Assembly: GCA_030248215.1 (NCBI GenBank)
Contig: JASANG010002126.1
Span: 79,572-143,571 of the forward strand
Length of the DNA: 64,000 bases
Source: Enoplolaimus lenunculus
Lineage: Eukaryota; Nematoda; Enoplea; Enoplida; Thoracostomopsidae
Direction: 5' to 3'
In this document: in pieces, positions 11,141 through 23,088 of the stretch
Layout of the letters: every line of letters starts with the position of its first letter
How positions within the stretch are numbered: position 1 is the stretch's first letter
Translations under genes and position numbers: made by a program
Notes under the pieces: generated by a model
What the model was told of the DNA's origin: nothing
Databases searched by the model: none
Seen by the model: only the letters and a program-made list of their open reading frames with translations

Positions 11141-11589
11141 TCAAACTGTTCCGCGTGCACTGGCTGCAATATATTCAACATTTCCTAGCATGTTGTTGCG
11201 TTGTCGTTTGGCTTGTAGGAAAACTCGAATTATAAAAGTTTAAGCTTAATTCTAAAAATATTTTAAAAGAGGCTTTGTAGGCGATTATAAACCAAGACGC
11301 AGTCAAATATAAATATGGATTCAGCTAAACAGTAGAATTACATTTTCCATTTATAAATCTCAATCACCTGACGACTTGTTTTAACCAAAGGCGATTATGA
11401 TAAAATTAACCAGATTTCAAATCAGGTAAAAAAAATAATAAAATTACATTTTAGGTTAACCTAAATCATCACCGTTCTTCAATCGTAAAAAGTTGTTGGG
11501 TACGGCGGTATTACACTTAGCAACTTTTCGAGACTCGGACCACAAGGACTTGATGCTCAAATCCCATTGGCTAAACGGTCCTGTTGCCA

Positions 11590-11728
11590 TCGGAGGCCAG
11601 GAGGGTTAGCCTCCTATTACAATTTTACCTCATTTTTTTAAATTCGCTTGTAAGTCAACAAAAATCCTCCTGTGCTTCTCCTGAAATCATTTTAGCCCTC
11701 ACAAGCAAGCTGAGCTGGCTACGGGCTT
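11590..11728 (-). mobile_element. CCGTAGCCAGC-end MITE, degenerate
   Basis: Ends GCTGAGCTGGCTACGGGC. Internal motifs TTAGCCTCCT.. and AAAATCCTCCTGTG.. correspond to the family in reverse orientation. The left end is decayed. The surrounding 11.1-12.7 kb shows no gene. Confidence 0.5.
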
Positions 11729-12700
11729 GTGGCTGTAAAGGCTTGTATTATTTTTGCACTACGCATTGCGAAGTAAAGTCTAAACATTAGTGCTTTGTTG
11801 CTAGCAAAACATGCACTAATAGGTTAAAGATGCGTTTTTAAAGCTTAGTAAAATAAATAACCTCGCTTTGGACCTTGGGATTTACGTTCCAGAACTACGA
11901 ACGGCATCGTATATGAACACGAATCCGTGCTATATTTATCCTGTCCCCCTATTGTTTTAGTGTTACGGGCGTTCCCTACGTAGCTGGACTGAAGGGTGCA
12001 ACTGAATTTTGAGGAAAATAATGATAATTAATTCTATTCTGTATGTTAATACAAAATGATTCAGCAAAACAACACTGTTATCCAGCCGTCTCAAAGGAAA
12101 TAAATAAGTTTCGACGGAAGTTCTGCCGAATTCCAGGGTCAATTTTGCTACTGGTTGCAAAATTTTCCGGGGTACGCAACACAATTTCGCGCAAATGTCC
12201 CGTCAATATGATTGTAAATAAATTTCACGAAGATAAGCAAGCAATTAGCCGATCACATTAAAATATTAATATAAACCGTTTGTTATTTATGTGTTCATTT
12301 TGGTGAAAATGTATCTAAAACTTATTTTTATGACTGTCAAAGGACACGAACATAGTCGTATAGTGGCGACACTGTTCCCGTCGTGTTCCTTTTTGCTACG
12401 TCCTTACTTCTCTTGCCGTCTCCTTGACCCTTTTAGGGGCTGCTTGTTAGATTTACATGGAATGGTCAGTTTCAATTTTATTTGGTAGGGCACCGTTCGC
12501 GGTACGGTACCTGATTACGTCATACGTCCCAGTCGGCCAACGGAATGTAAAAAAATGGTTACTATATTCTACGCAAGTTATTGTGGATTTTGCATTATTG
12601 TGTCAATTGATCAAAATTTATGGATGGTAAAAATTATAATTAATAAGAGGCAATTAATCAAGTTTGACACAATTAATATTAATCCATCATAGCCAAAACG

Positions 12701-12878
12701 ACCCATGTTACTTTAAGGGGCGTCCAGGTTTCTGGCGGGTCTATCAAAGAGTAGGTTTAGATTCTACATTAAATCCTTAGGCTTAGGCTTAGGCTTAGAA
12801 ACACAGTTTTGCAACGCTTAGGCTTAGGCTTAGGAATACGCTTAATCTCTACTGTTGCGCCCCTGAAAGTTGCATTGG
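12701..12878 (-). mobile_element. Type II TTAGGC-array MITE
   Basis: Starts ACCCATGTTACTTTAAGGGGC and ends GCCCCTGAAAGTTGCATTGG. Two short TTAGGC runs are separated by the family spacer AACACAGTTTTGCAACGC. No clear TSD. Confidence 0.7.
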
Positions 12879-13081
12879 ACGCAATAATAATTTTTTAATC
12901 TTCATTATGTCCGAGAATTATGGGTCTGTCAAAACTCTGGTATGACGAATGAAAGCGTAAAATTGAACTCAGGTCTAACATTGATATACTGACGTAACCC
13001 GTGGGCTGTGAATAACAACTAAATTATAGTAGAATACGTTTAGAACCTACTGGAATAATATGATTTGAAAAATTACGGTAA

Positions 13082-13417
13082 CGCTATACTGTCTTCGATC
13101 ATCGCCGTCGGAGGCCGAACGGAATGGTTAGGATACGCAGTTGTCGACCCATCCCACGTTTTACCCTCGTAGATCAACGATTTTTACCCACAGGAACACC
13201 AGCGCTGAAAAAATTCTACCCACAATTTGCAGTTAACCCACGTCTGAAGCGCTATACTTTCTTCGATCATCGCCGTCGGAGGCCGAACGGAATGGTTAGG
13301 ATACGCAGTTGTCGACCCAACCCACGTCTTACCCCCGTAGATCAACGATTTTTAGCCACAGGAACACCAGCGCTGAAAAAATTCTACCCACAATTTGCAG
13401 TTAACCCACACGTCTGA
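13082..13417. repeat. Two-copy tandem duplication, period 168 bp
   Basis: CGCTATACT.. at 13082 recurs at 13250 with only scattered changes across the whole unit. A 97-codon open frame across it only reflects the duplication; it matches no family I know. Confidence 0.85.
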
Positions 13418-13544
13418 AGTGTCTTTAACCAGCACTAATTAAAAGCCGGCGTAAACACTGCAAACATCTCTTGCCAAGGTTTCAATTTTGACCCGAGTAC
13501 TGAGTATTAATAATTTTTTTCGAGAACAAATTTCAACCCCCCGC

Positions 13545-13812
13545 ATGTATACCCACCCTGCGGGAGTTGCGTTTTTGGCCGACCCCCCCCTTGTTTAGAG
13601 GGGGGTCGCTATCACAAGAATAACCCTAAATTAAACTATAAGGGGAGCATGTTTGATACCGCATACTTAAAGTGACATGGTTCGCACCGGTTGTACACCC
13701 CTGTCTAAATAAAGGGGGGCAGGGCAAAAACGCAACGCGTGCCGGGTACATTCTTTTCTACACAAAATTTGCTCAGTTGTACACTCTTGTAAAGAGTCAT
13801 TATCGGCTCTTG
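13545..13812. mobile_element. Palindromic MITE (GTTGCGTTTTTG / CAAAAACGCAAC family), copy 1
   Basis: Inverted GTTGCGTTTTTGGCC.. and GGCAAAAACGCAACGCG arms surround a conserved core (ACCCTAAATTAAACTATAAG and GTGACATGGTTCGCACCGG). The outer right arm ends in TTGTACACTCTTG.. CGGCTCTTG. The same family is at 20422 and 25479. Confidence 0.65.
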
Positions 13813-14495
13813 GTCAAAGTAATTGACGAGGTATGAAGTAAGCAACAGATCCAGAATACTATCCACGGACTAATTTAGCTTGTACGACAACGCTACATTT
13901 CCACTGTAAATGTAAAATGGTACGTTTCTTCTTGTCCCCCTGGCAAGTATTTACGAAAGTCAACGACTTATAAATAATTACATAAAGTATAAGCATGAAG
14001 AGACGGTCGCCTGGAGTTGAAACATCAAATTCGTTGTCTGTCGCCTGGAGCTGAAACATCAAAATTCGTACCACAGAGTGGCTAAACGCCGGCTATCCGA
14101 CAGTTCCGCGTTTCGAATCCAATGCTTTGAAATTAGATCTCAAATGAAATAGAAAATATTGATTCGCGAAAACGGTTAACTCACAAACAGCACTAAAACT
14201 CAACATTTGTCAGTCCTGTGGGTAGAAAAGCTTTCGTCCCAAAAATGTGCTTTTCAAAAAGCGAACCTTAGATGCAAAAATTGCAATTAAGCTAGTTAAT
14301 TAGCGATCGAAGCCGTTGTAAAAGCGTCGAAGGTCTGACACGCCATTATTTCATCTCATTAGTATTCAAATTATTTTTCAGAATAAAGTTTTTCGGTATT
14401 TGTTAATTTTTTCATAGTCAAATATTAATCGACTATGAGCAATTTCCCGGGAGCGGTAAACACCGCGGTTAATAATGGTTTGGGGTTAGAGTTAT

Positions 14496-14647
14496 GGCTC
14501 ATGTATAGGTCAGGGTCGGAACGTTTTTCTGTGGGACTGCAATAGAGTAAGTTTATTAAGTTTTAGACTAATTTTTTTGCTTGGCTTATGCTTAGGCTTA
14601 GCAATATGCTTCGTAATACTGTTCCGCCCCTGTTATTTACATTGGCC
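14496..14647 (-). mobile_element. Type I TTAGGC-array MITE
   Basis: Left end GGCTCATGTATAGGTCAGGG followed by CGGAACGTTTTTCTGTGGGA. Right end CCGCCCCTGTTATTTACATTGGCC. The hexamer array is very short here (a few units). Confidence 0.7.
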
Positions 14648-15120
14648 AAGAATATGTCGACGAAATGAACAGTTTCGGGTCCGCAGTAAACTACCCACTT
14701 TGTAAATCTTTGCCCCCTCTAGAAAATATTCAACCTTGTTTGCAAGTCACTGAAAACCCTTATATTATGCCTCTTTTCAAAAATTTTTGGTCCTCCTAGC
14801 AAGGCAACCTGGTTTACGAGCCTGAAGCCAAATTTCGATTTTAGCTGAAATTACGGCAAAATTCCGGTTCCGATTCCGACCTGATGTCGTTGCGATGATG
14901 AATACAAAATTACAGCGGAGACAAAAGAAACATTTACAAGCTTTAACCTCTTGCTCACTAGCAGCAGGCATCGAATCAATTATCTCACTTGCTGCGCTCA
15001 TTAGCAAAAAAGCCTTAATTGAAGGCTGACCCCCCAAAGTTTCGTGTATCAACTCCGAACATAAACCACAGGCAAGAATGATTTCTAAAAATTACAGAAT
15101 ATCTTTTTTGTTATCAAAAC

Positions 15121-15330
15121 GACCAATGTAAAGAACAGGTACGGAACAGTATTATAAGCATATTCCTTAGCCTAAGCCTAAAAGCATAAACCTAAGCCTA
15201 AGCGTGTAAATGAGCATATTCCTATGCCTAAGCCTAAGCCTAAGACAAGCCAAAGTTACTCTAAAGTTTAAGCTTACTCGATTTAAATCACACAGAAAAA
15301 ACGTTCCACCCCTGATCTTTAAATGGGTCG
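15121..15330 (+). mobile_element. Type I TTAGGC-array MITE, near-exact TSD
   Basis: Left end GACCAATGTAAAGAACAGG; right end CCCCTGATCTTTAAATGGGTC. Flanks ATCAAAAC and GTCAAAAC match at 7 of 8 bases, supporting an 8-bp duplication. Inside are GCCTAA runs and the TAAGCTTACTC motif. Confidence 0.75.
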
Positions 15331-16877
15331 TCAAAACAATTTAAGAAGTACAATTTTGGTTAAAAAACAGCCAATAAAAGCAGATCAAAATATTGCAAAT
15401 GTAAAATTGATTTCAAAACATTAAATTTATTTTAAACTTTAAGACAATGTTTGTTTGTATATATTTAATTAATGATTAATATATTTTGATGCACCGCCTG
15501 ATGTTGTGTTACCGCTTCACCGTAAACAATTTGCGCTCCCGAAGTGCTACTTGTAGCAAAGTCCTGTTTTGGCGTGGAACTGCAGCAGACAATTGACTTT
15601 AGGCTTTAGACTAAGTTTTTTGCTTAGACTTAGAAATATGCTTTTAGACCTTTGCAGTGAAAAATAACGCGCAAGTGAGTATGTGAATTATTGAGGGTAG
15701 ATATATCAGGTTGTAAACAGATTGTAAAAATATCGGAAACGGAACCGGAACAGGATAGTGATCGAAATAACGGAAACGGTAAACGGATATTGAAGTATAT
15801 AAAGTTCAAATATGTTTTATTTTTCTGCCAACACAGTGGTGACATGCAAGTGTTCACCGGGCTTTGTAAAATTTTGAAGAAAAAATGACAGATGCACCGA
15901 AATTTACAAGATTATGGATGAATATCGTAATTTTTGTTGCAGTTCGGACAATTGCAGCACATCTGTAATAAAAAAAGTGCGAGAAATTTACATAATCTAT
16001 AACTAATTTTGAACGTATAAATAAACGAATTTCAGGTATTTCTACGACGGAAGCGGAAACGTAAATGGATACAGATTTTTACCAGAAACGGAAACAGATA
16101 TTCGGTTACACCATGATATATATATTTACATATATGTATATAATAAAATTGGTATCGGCAACATCGTGGCACAGGGTTAACTTTACGTACTTAAACCAGG
16201 ACACCGAATCATCAGGGAAATAATTTTGTATAAAATAAACGTGGGTTAAAATTAAACAGGTCCATATTTAATTAATACGCTTCGGGCTGTTGTGCCCCTC
16301 CAGCAATATTTTAAAAAACTTCAAAGGCTGTTGCCAAATCCGAATATACCTTCAACGCAGCGTTAATATAAACCAGGAAAATATATTTGTCAGAATCAGA
16401 ATCGGAACTAAATTTTCACGTCAGAACCGGTATCGGATTTTTTATTTCATATTTTACACAATTTGTGCTTGGTGTAAACGCTTTCAACCATGAATAATTC
16501 TCCATATTAAGTGGATTTACAATTAATTTTTACTCTTATATCATAAGCTTAAATTATGTTTAAACGTACTAAACGTCAAACTTTAGCGAAAAAAACAGAC
16601 GCGACCGTAAAAGACAGAACTCTGACACCGGAACTCCGTCAGAATCGGAATCACAACACAACATTTGTCGGAATTTTAGTCGGAACCGGAAATCCGTTGG
16701 AACACTCTCTTTAACCAATATCATTAAAGACAATGCAAGGTTATTTGGATGTCCACGCTACTTTGAAGTGTGCATCGTTTTCTGCTTATCTCCAATGGAG
16801 CAAGCTTAAGCTTTACACAAAATTTTTTACTTAGGCTTAGGTTCAGGCATAGACATAGCTATGCGCTTATCTTCAAA

Positions 16878-17024
16878 CCCGTTGCAAGCTCGCCTTGCTA
16901 GAGGAGCTAAAAATTCCAGGAGGTGAATAAATGGGTTTTCAAAGATTTAATACAAGCAAGGTTGAAAATTTTCTAGAGGGGCGAAATTTTGCATGAAGGC
17001 TGAGCCCCTCTCTGGCTACGGGCC
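16878..17024 (+). mobile_element. CCGTAGCCAGC-end MITE
   Basis: Starts CCCGTTGCAAGCTCGCCTTG and ends CTCTCTGGCTACGGGC. Internal CCAGGAGGTGAATAAATGGG and GGTTGAAAATTTTCTAGAG define the family together with 22931. Confidence 0.65.
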
Positions 17025-17473
17025 CGCTTATCTTTACGCAGTGGTTTAAGCGTAGTCTTAGGATATAATGCTTACTGACACGGTCATCACAGCAACATTG
17101 GCCACTTTGAGTATGTGGTGACTTAGCTAAATAGCTATGCCACCGAAAACAAAACGTTGTTTAAGTACACTTCTACCCATATTTGCGTTTTGGGTAAACC
17201 ATATGATGAAATATAAGCCCTGGCTTAGGCAAACCTTTTAGGCTTAGGCCGATTTTTAGCCATGGGTAGGCACCGTCTTTAACCTTTACCAAAGCGTACA
17301 TGTGGGGTTGAAGCGTATAAGAGTTGCCTCTATTTTGTTAATCCTCTTGTCTCTTCGATCAAACAGTTCCTGGTTGTATGGTAAGTCGTCAAACGAGATT
17401 TAGTGAATATTTGATGAATTATTTGACACAAGTTGTTATCAACAAATTGAACATTAAGAAAGTTTACAAATCG

Positions 17474-17640
17474 GCCAGTAGCCAGCGAGGGGGGCACTGA
17501 GTATGGGGCTTAGCCTCCTATCGAAATTTTTTCTAAGCCTTGAAAAATATTAAACTCGCTTATAATTTATCGGAAACCTTTTGTATGCCGCTCCTAAAAT
17601 TCGTTGTAGCCTCATTTCTAAAACACGCTGGCTACGGGCT
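17474..17640 (-). mobile_element. CCGTAGCCAGC-end MITE
   Basis: Starts CCAGTAGCCAGCGAGGGGGG and ends CACGCTGGCTACGGGC, in reverse orientation to the copy at 16878. Inner ATTTATCGGAAACCTTTTGT is the family centre. Confidence 0.65.
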
Positions 17641-17696
17641 TTGAAGTATTAAAATTATACGAAGCATTTCAAACGTCATTTATTAATGGTTCTAGC

Positions 17697-17875
17697 AGGC
17701 CCATGTATAGAACAGGGCTGGAACAGTAGTATAAGCATATTCCTAAGCATAAGCCTAAGCCTAAGCCTAAGCCTAAGCCTAAGCTTAAGCCTAAGCAAAA
17801 AAATTAGTCTAAAGTTTCAACTAACTCTATTATAGCCCCTCCGGAAAACGATCCGGCCCTGTTCTATACACGAGC
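17697..17875 (+). mobile_element. Type I TTAGGC-array MITE
   Basis: Left end GGCCCATGTATAGAACAGGG and right end CCGGCCCTGTTCTATACACG are inverted repeats. Six or more clean GCCTAA units lie inside, followed by AAAAAAATTAGTCTAAAG. Confidence 0.8.
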
Positions 17876-18056
17876 AGTTATAACATATGGCCGGTAGGGT
17901 TAGAATTTCAAATACACCAGTCGTTAAATAATTTTCGAAAACCACATCAGTTCAGACAAACATGAACATTAAACGTGTTGGTGCACCCTTGGTCAAAGTA
18001 ATGTTAGGATTATTCATTTTCAGGCCCGGAGCAAAGTTGGCCACCCAAACAGGTCC

Positions 18057-18388
18057 GGGCAAAGAACATGGGCGGAACAGTATTATAAGCATATTCATAA
18101 GGCTAAGCATAAGCCTAAACCTAAGCGTAATAATGAGCATATTCCTAAGCCTAAGCATAAGCCTAAACCTAAGCGTAAGAATGAGCATATTCCTAAAACT
18201 AAGCATAAGCCTAAACCTAAGCGTAAGAATGAGCATATTCCTAAGCCTAAGCCTAAACCTAAACCTAAGCGTAAGAACAAGCATATTCCTAAGCGTAAGC
18301 CTAATCTTATAAGCCAAGCACTAAATTAAAAGCTTAGGCTTTCTAGTCACTCAGACAAACATTCCGCCCCTGATCTTTATATGGGCCC
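18057..18388 (+). mobile_element. Type I TTAGGC-array MITE with amplified inner unit
   Basis: Left end GGGCAAAGAACATGGGCGGA; right end CCGCCCCTGATCTTTATATG. AGGTCC flanks both sides. The array is a higher-order repeat of about 48 bp, four copies of GAGCATATTCCTAAG.. plus hexamers, so the insert itself has expanded in tandem. Confidence 0.75.
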
Positions 18389-18633
18389 AGGTCCAAAGAG
18401 GCCGGCAATGAAATGTTTCACAGCGCTGTAACTTGGTGATCCGTGAAAATGTTTTTAGTTTGCCAATATGAGGATGTTTCACTGCAGATATACTGCAGTT
18501 GTTTTATATTTGGAATAAAAGTGACAAAAGTCATTGAAACCCTGAAAAAATTTCGGTGCATCCTCTGTTTCTTTATATTATTGGCGTCCTTGAATTGTAT
18601 TGACATAAAAACAAAAACATCTTTTAAACTTTT

Positions 18634-18990
18634 ATGTTTCAATATCCGTTTTTCGTTTCCGTTATTTTGATCGTTCAATATCCATTTTCCGTTTCCGTTA
18701 TTTTGATCATTCAATATCCGGTTTCCGCTTCCGTTATTTTGATCGGTCAATATCCGTTTTCCGTTCCCGTTATTTTCATCGGTAAATATCCGTTTTCCGC
18801 TTCCGTTATTTTGATCATTCAATATCGGTTTTCCGCTTCCGTTATTTTGATCATTCAATATCGGTTTTCCGCTTCCGTTATTTTGATCATTCAATATCCG
18901 TTTTCCGTTCCCGTTATTTTCATCGGTCAATATCCGTTTTCCGTTTCTGTTATTTTGATCGCAATCCGTTTTCTCGTTCCAATTGCACAC
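18634..18990. repeat. 36-bp minisatellite, about 10 copies
   Basis: The unit reads CGTTATTTTGATCATTCAAT followed by ATCCGTTTTCCG(C/T)TTC, with variants GATCGGTC and CATCGGTA. Open frames on both strands (190 and 120 codons) are by-products of a period divisible by three. Confidence 0.9.
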
Positions 18991-19309
18991 TTGTAGGTAT
19001 AGAAAACTTTTACAGGTGTATTTCTAAGATTGTTTAGGTGAAAACAAACCAATGACCCTTGTAAACGGAACCTTTGTTCAAGTTAGCAAATAAAAGCTCA
19101 TATACAGTAAACCGACAGTCAATAGTTCCAAAGGGAAGATTTAAACCCGTAGTTTTTAAATGGATTTTTTAACCAATTGAACTGCTAAAACACACTTTCT
19201 ACGTCTGGTTTTCTTTCGATTTAAAGTTTTTCAAGGAAAACCCCAAGTAAAACGGCCAAAGGGGAGATAATGCAATTTTTGCACTTGTAATGACTCTGAA
19301 AATAGTTAT

Positions 19310-19506
19310 AATATATAAAATATATATAAATATATACAAATACATATATATGAATATTTATAAATATATAGAAATATATTGTATACATAGATAAATATAT
19401 ATATGTATATATATGTATATATATGTATATATACATATATATACATATATATATATAAATATATATATTATATATATATATTATATATATATATTTATAT
19501 ATATAA
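19310..19506. repeat. AT-rich TATATA/CATATA microsatellite
   Basis: Mixed TA, ATAAATA and GTATATACATATA units. The 106-codon open frame over it is low-complexity and is not a gene. Confidence 0.9.
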
Positions 19507-19874
19507 GCACAGTGCTGACGGTCGGTGGGGATACTGAGCAAAACGAATCAATACATAAAGTTGCCTCCCAGGGTAAAGTTTAAAATGCATACAGATCGAA
19601 TTCACCTGGTTTATAATTGGTTAAACTTGTTTATCGATTTGGTTATTTAACAAAGTGTACAATTTTTAGCGTAAATTCAACTATAAACGACATTTCATAT
19701 ATTACTTGTTGATGATTAGTGGTCAACTTTTAAGCCAACGGGTGTTGGCATAATTGGATACATAGCAAGTTTGTTGCTTGATTTGGCGTATTTCTGAGTA
19801 GATTTGACGACCTGTGGCTAATACAAGTCGCTCGTTTGAAAGGAAACCATTAGGAGCCGTATTGTTAGCTGTAC

Positions 19875-20021
19875 GGGCTTATGTAAGATCAGGGGCGAAA
19901 TGTTTTTCTGCTGTACTGCAATAGAGTAAGCTTAAGTTTACACTAATTTTTTGCCTGAAGCTTAGGTTTAGGCTTGGGAATATGCTTATAATACTGTTAC
20001 GGCCCTTGTCTGTGCACTGAC
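19875..20021 (-). mobile_element. Type I TTAGGC-array MITE with 8-bp TSD
   Basis: Flanks AGCTGTAC (19867-19874) and AGCTGTGC (20022-20029) match at 7 of 8 bases. The left end GGGCTTATGTAAGATCAGGG and right end CCCTTGTCTGTGCACTGAC are degenerate inverted repeats. Few hexamers remain. Confidence 0.75.
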
Positions 20022-20134
20022 AGCTGTGCGTAGCACCTATCACCAGTTGTGACACTGAAGTGCACTAAATGACATGGTTCCTGGTTCTGGTTCAAGCATA
20101 ATATAATTAAAACCCTATTGAAATATTTTATTAA

Positions 20135-20398
20135 CCATTTCACTCATGGAGTATACTGTGAGCAACTAAATACAATAATGTACGAGCAATACACACACTG
20201 TGAGCAGTGTTTAAGAATTTATAACAAATATGCGCAGTGAAAAATCTCCACAAGACGTGAGAGCCTACTCGGGCTCGAGCGTCAAGCTCCTATAGCTCAG
20301 TGGTCATCGTAAACGCCTCCCACCCGAGAGACTGGGGATCGAATCTTACCTTGAAATTAAATTTCATATGAACTTGAAAATATTCATATGAGAAAGGG
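20135..20398 (+). mobile_element. 264-bp TTAA-flanked piggyBac-type MITE with tRNA-Gly-like core, copy B
   Basis: TTAA at 20131-20134 and 20399-20402. Ends CCATTTCACTCATGG.. and ..TCATATGAGAAAGGG. It has the same length as copies A and C, with the tRNA-like core on the plus strand (A box TAGCTCAGTGG at about 20293). Confidence 0.8.
20285..20352 (+). tRNA. tRNA-Gly-like module inside piggyBac-type MITE B (pseudo-tRNA)
   Basis: AGCTCCTATAGCTCAGTGGT, then AACGCCTCCCACCC and CTGGGGATCGAATC (B box with one change). CCTCCCAC is as in tRNA-Gly(CCC). Arms pair poorly, so I treat it as a fossil promoter or tRNA module. Confidence 0.5.
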
Positions 20399-20421
20399 TT
20401 AATAATTGCAGTTACTAACAT

Positions 20422-20736
20422 CAAGAGTGGATAATTGTTATTTAACAAGAGTGTGCAATTGAGCAGATTCTGTGTACAAAAGAATGTACCCGGCACGCGG
20501 TGCGTTTTTACCCCACCACCCCTTTATTTAGAGGGGCTGTACGACCGGTGCAAACCATAGCACTTTATGTACGGGGCATCGACCATGCTCCCCTTATAGT
20601 TTAATTTAGGCGTATTTTATGAGATATTCAACCCCCCTCTAACGAAGGGGGTCGGCCAAAAACGTAACACCCGGTGGTACATTTTGTACCACAAAAGACC
20701 CCAAGAGTTGCACACTCATGTCATTATCCACTCTTG
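20422..20736. mobile_element. Palindromic MITE (GTTGCGTTTTTG family), copy 2, most complete
   Basis: Outer inverted ends CAAGAGTGGATAATTG.. and ..CATTATCCACTCTTG. Inner inverted AAGAGTGTGCA / TTGCACACTC, and the GGTGCGTTTTTACC / AAAAACGTAACACC arms. Core shared with 13545 and 25479. Confidence 0.75.
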
Positions 20737-22930
20737 CTATAATTATAATCTCGACAATAAGTGGTTATTCAAATGTGCTTCAACACAAAAATATTTGTCT
20801 GCATGAGAAATTTTCTACCGACTCCTACAAAAATTTCCGACTTCGCATGTATTAAGTCATCGGAAACCCTAGTATGCCTTCGGTTTATTCTACCAAGGTG
20901 AGCTGGCTACGGGCTATGATTGGCCAAAATGCTGGCGAACTGTGAACACTTGACACCGGGTTGTAGCCAATGGCGTGTCCAGAAGTTTTGTCAAAAACGT
21001 GACTGTCTCATACATAATAGTCCAAATCCTATAGCGAGCTAAAAGAACAAGAAGCCAAAACGCAATTTCAGCACTAAATCTTACCACACAATTTTGGGTT
21101 TAATGCCTGTTTATAATGTCTTAAACCTGGGTGCCCCCTTAGATTTGCCATGCGGCTGACGCTCTTGTATGCAATAGAGTTCAGCTGGTTTTGTGAACGT
21201 TTCAATAAGCATTATAAACATATTTTTCGAACCAGAAAATGTTCCATCATACAGTTGAACAGTTTTTGCCAACTTTGACCTAAAGTTTCCCACGCTTGAA
21301 CCAATCAATTTACGGTTGCCAGATTTGATAAAGCAGGCACGCGAGAGTCGGGGTGTCTGGTCTGTCAGGTGATACCTCTTGAAAAATATAGGTTTACCGC
21401 TTGCAATCTCTAAAATCCCACTCTACTATAAGACTGTACTGTAGTGACCCGAATAAGAGGGGGGACTAAAATTTATTTGGTCTCTCTAGAGGGTACCTCC
21501 CTGTTATTCGGCTACGGACTGTTATTGGTTTTCAACTCGCCTTCCGCGACAGTTCGCTACCGATATATATCCGGTATTGCAACTATTCGTTGAATTAAAC
21601 GTTTTTTGCCTTGCATCAAAAGGTTGAGCGATAACGCAAGGTTATACTTTGGAATGTTACTTTCAACACTTAGGTACGCTTTAAGTTTCGAACTCAAATT
21701 ATTTGGTCCTGGAGTTTTTTATGTGCTAGAACTAGGGATAACGGTCATTTATGGACTCGAATTAGGGTTTAAGGACTCTATCTGCTCACGGACTCTTGTT
21801 AGTGATACAGACTCCTATAGATTGGGACTCAAAATGGGGACCCCCTCTTATTACCCCTTCTTATTCCGGTCACTACAGTAAGCTATTTCATTGGAATTTA
21901 AATCATTTATATAATGCACCAATTGCTTTCACTTTTCGTAGCTTTGCTCGCAAATTTTTTAGTCTCCCCTCCTTGAAGGTTTGACGCTGGAATACCTACC
22001 AAATTTAGGACTCGTTATCCGATTGGATGAGTGATCGTATTACGGTAATCTGGTGTCCTTAGATTTGGCACTCATAGAAAACAACCGCTCTCGAGACCCT
22101 GTGACAGATGTTTAATATAAAGAACGCAAGTTTACAGAGGGTGCCAACCGAACCCGGTGTCAAGAAAACGGAGACAGGGTGGCTCAGCCCTCCTGACCAA
22201 TTTGGCCCCATAGAAAATTGTCAACGTTGGCTGTAAGTACACCGAAAACCCTTGTATGTCACTCCTGTCAAATGTTTAGCCATCCTAGCAAGGTGCGCTG
22301 GTTACAAGGCTGTCGTAAACCCTTGTTTCTCTCTGGTTAAGCTCAACCAAAAATTCGGCGTTAGAATACCATTAAAACTCGACTTAAAGCTTAATATATA
22401 CGAGTTGCCTATTTGGAACATTTCACAAGGAATTAGCAAAAAATAGAAAAAAGACCTCAAAATGTGTACGAAACAATCCAACCGACCAATCACAAGTCTA
22501 AATCCATTCCGTAGAAGGATTGGTCGAATCATAATATACCTTTTGCCATCAGGGCGACGCCACGAGGGGAAGCATTGGAGCGAGACGATCCCCTCAAATT
22601 TGGTTGGTGCCGCCAATTAGACTCGGTTTAAAAGTAAATAATCTTAATTGTAGGGGTTTCCAAAAATTAGTCGGTGCCCCCCCAAATATAATTTTATCTT
22701 CATCTTAAACGCAGTTACTGTGATTGCCTAAAATCATTAAAAATAGAACGTTTCAAAAGGTCATTCCACAAGAGACCTGGCAAGGTTACCATTAAAAGAT
22801 AAATTCAGTCTCATTGACGTGCCATTTTGGCCCTTTTGTGGTTCAAGTTGAAAAAAGATATTTTACCCATTAATTTGTTACACTTTGAAGCACGTTTCGC
22901 CAAAATACACTGAGTGTGTGCTTCGGTCAG
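20737..22930. other. No gene seen; degenerate MITE pieces
   Basis: Parts near 20820-20915 and 22172-22310 end in GCTGGCTACGGGC-like or GCTGGTTACAAGGC sequence and look like decayed CCGTAGCCAGC elements. Open frames of up to about 100 codons have no recognisable domain. Confidence 0.5.
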
Positions 22931-23088
22931 GACCGTAGCCAGCTCACCTTGCTAGGGGGGCAAAAATTTTCCAGTAGTTGCATTCATGTGTTTTCAATGA
23001 ATTACAGGCACGGTTTCAAATTTTCTAGGGTGGCCAAAATTTTTTCCAGGGGGAGTTGTGTAACCTGCCCCCTTTGGCTACGGACCCG
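22931..23088 (+). mobile_element. CCGTAGCCAGC-end MITE, best-preserved copy
   Basis: Starts GACCGTAGCCAGCTCACC and ends TTTGGCTACGGACC, good inverted repeats over about 14 bp. Inner AAAATTTTCCAG.. and TTTCAAATTTTCTAGGG are shared with the other copies. Confidence 0.7.

Noticed and set aside
13124-13417. 97-codon open frame with an internal repeat
   Set aside because: Explained by the 168-bp tandem duplication; no family resemblance or codon signal.
18418-18996. Open frame of 190 codons with NNGNGKRILNDQ repeats, and its antisense
   Set aside because: Generated by the 36-bp minisatellite; the period is a multiple of three.
19221-19541. Tyr/Ile-rich 106-codon open frame
   Set aside because: Translated TATA microsatellite.
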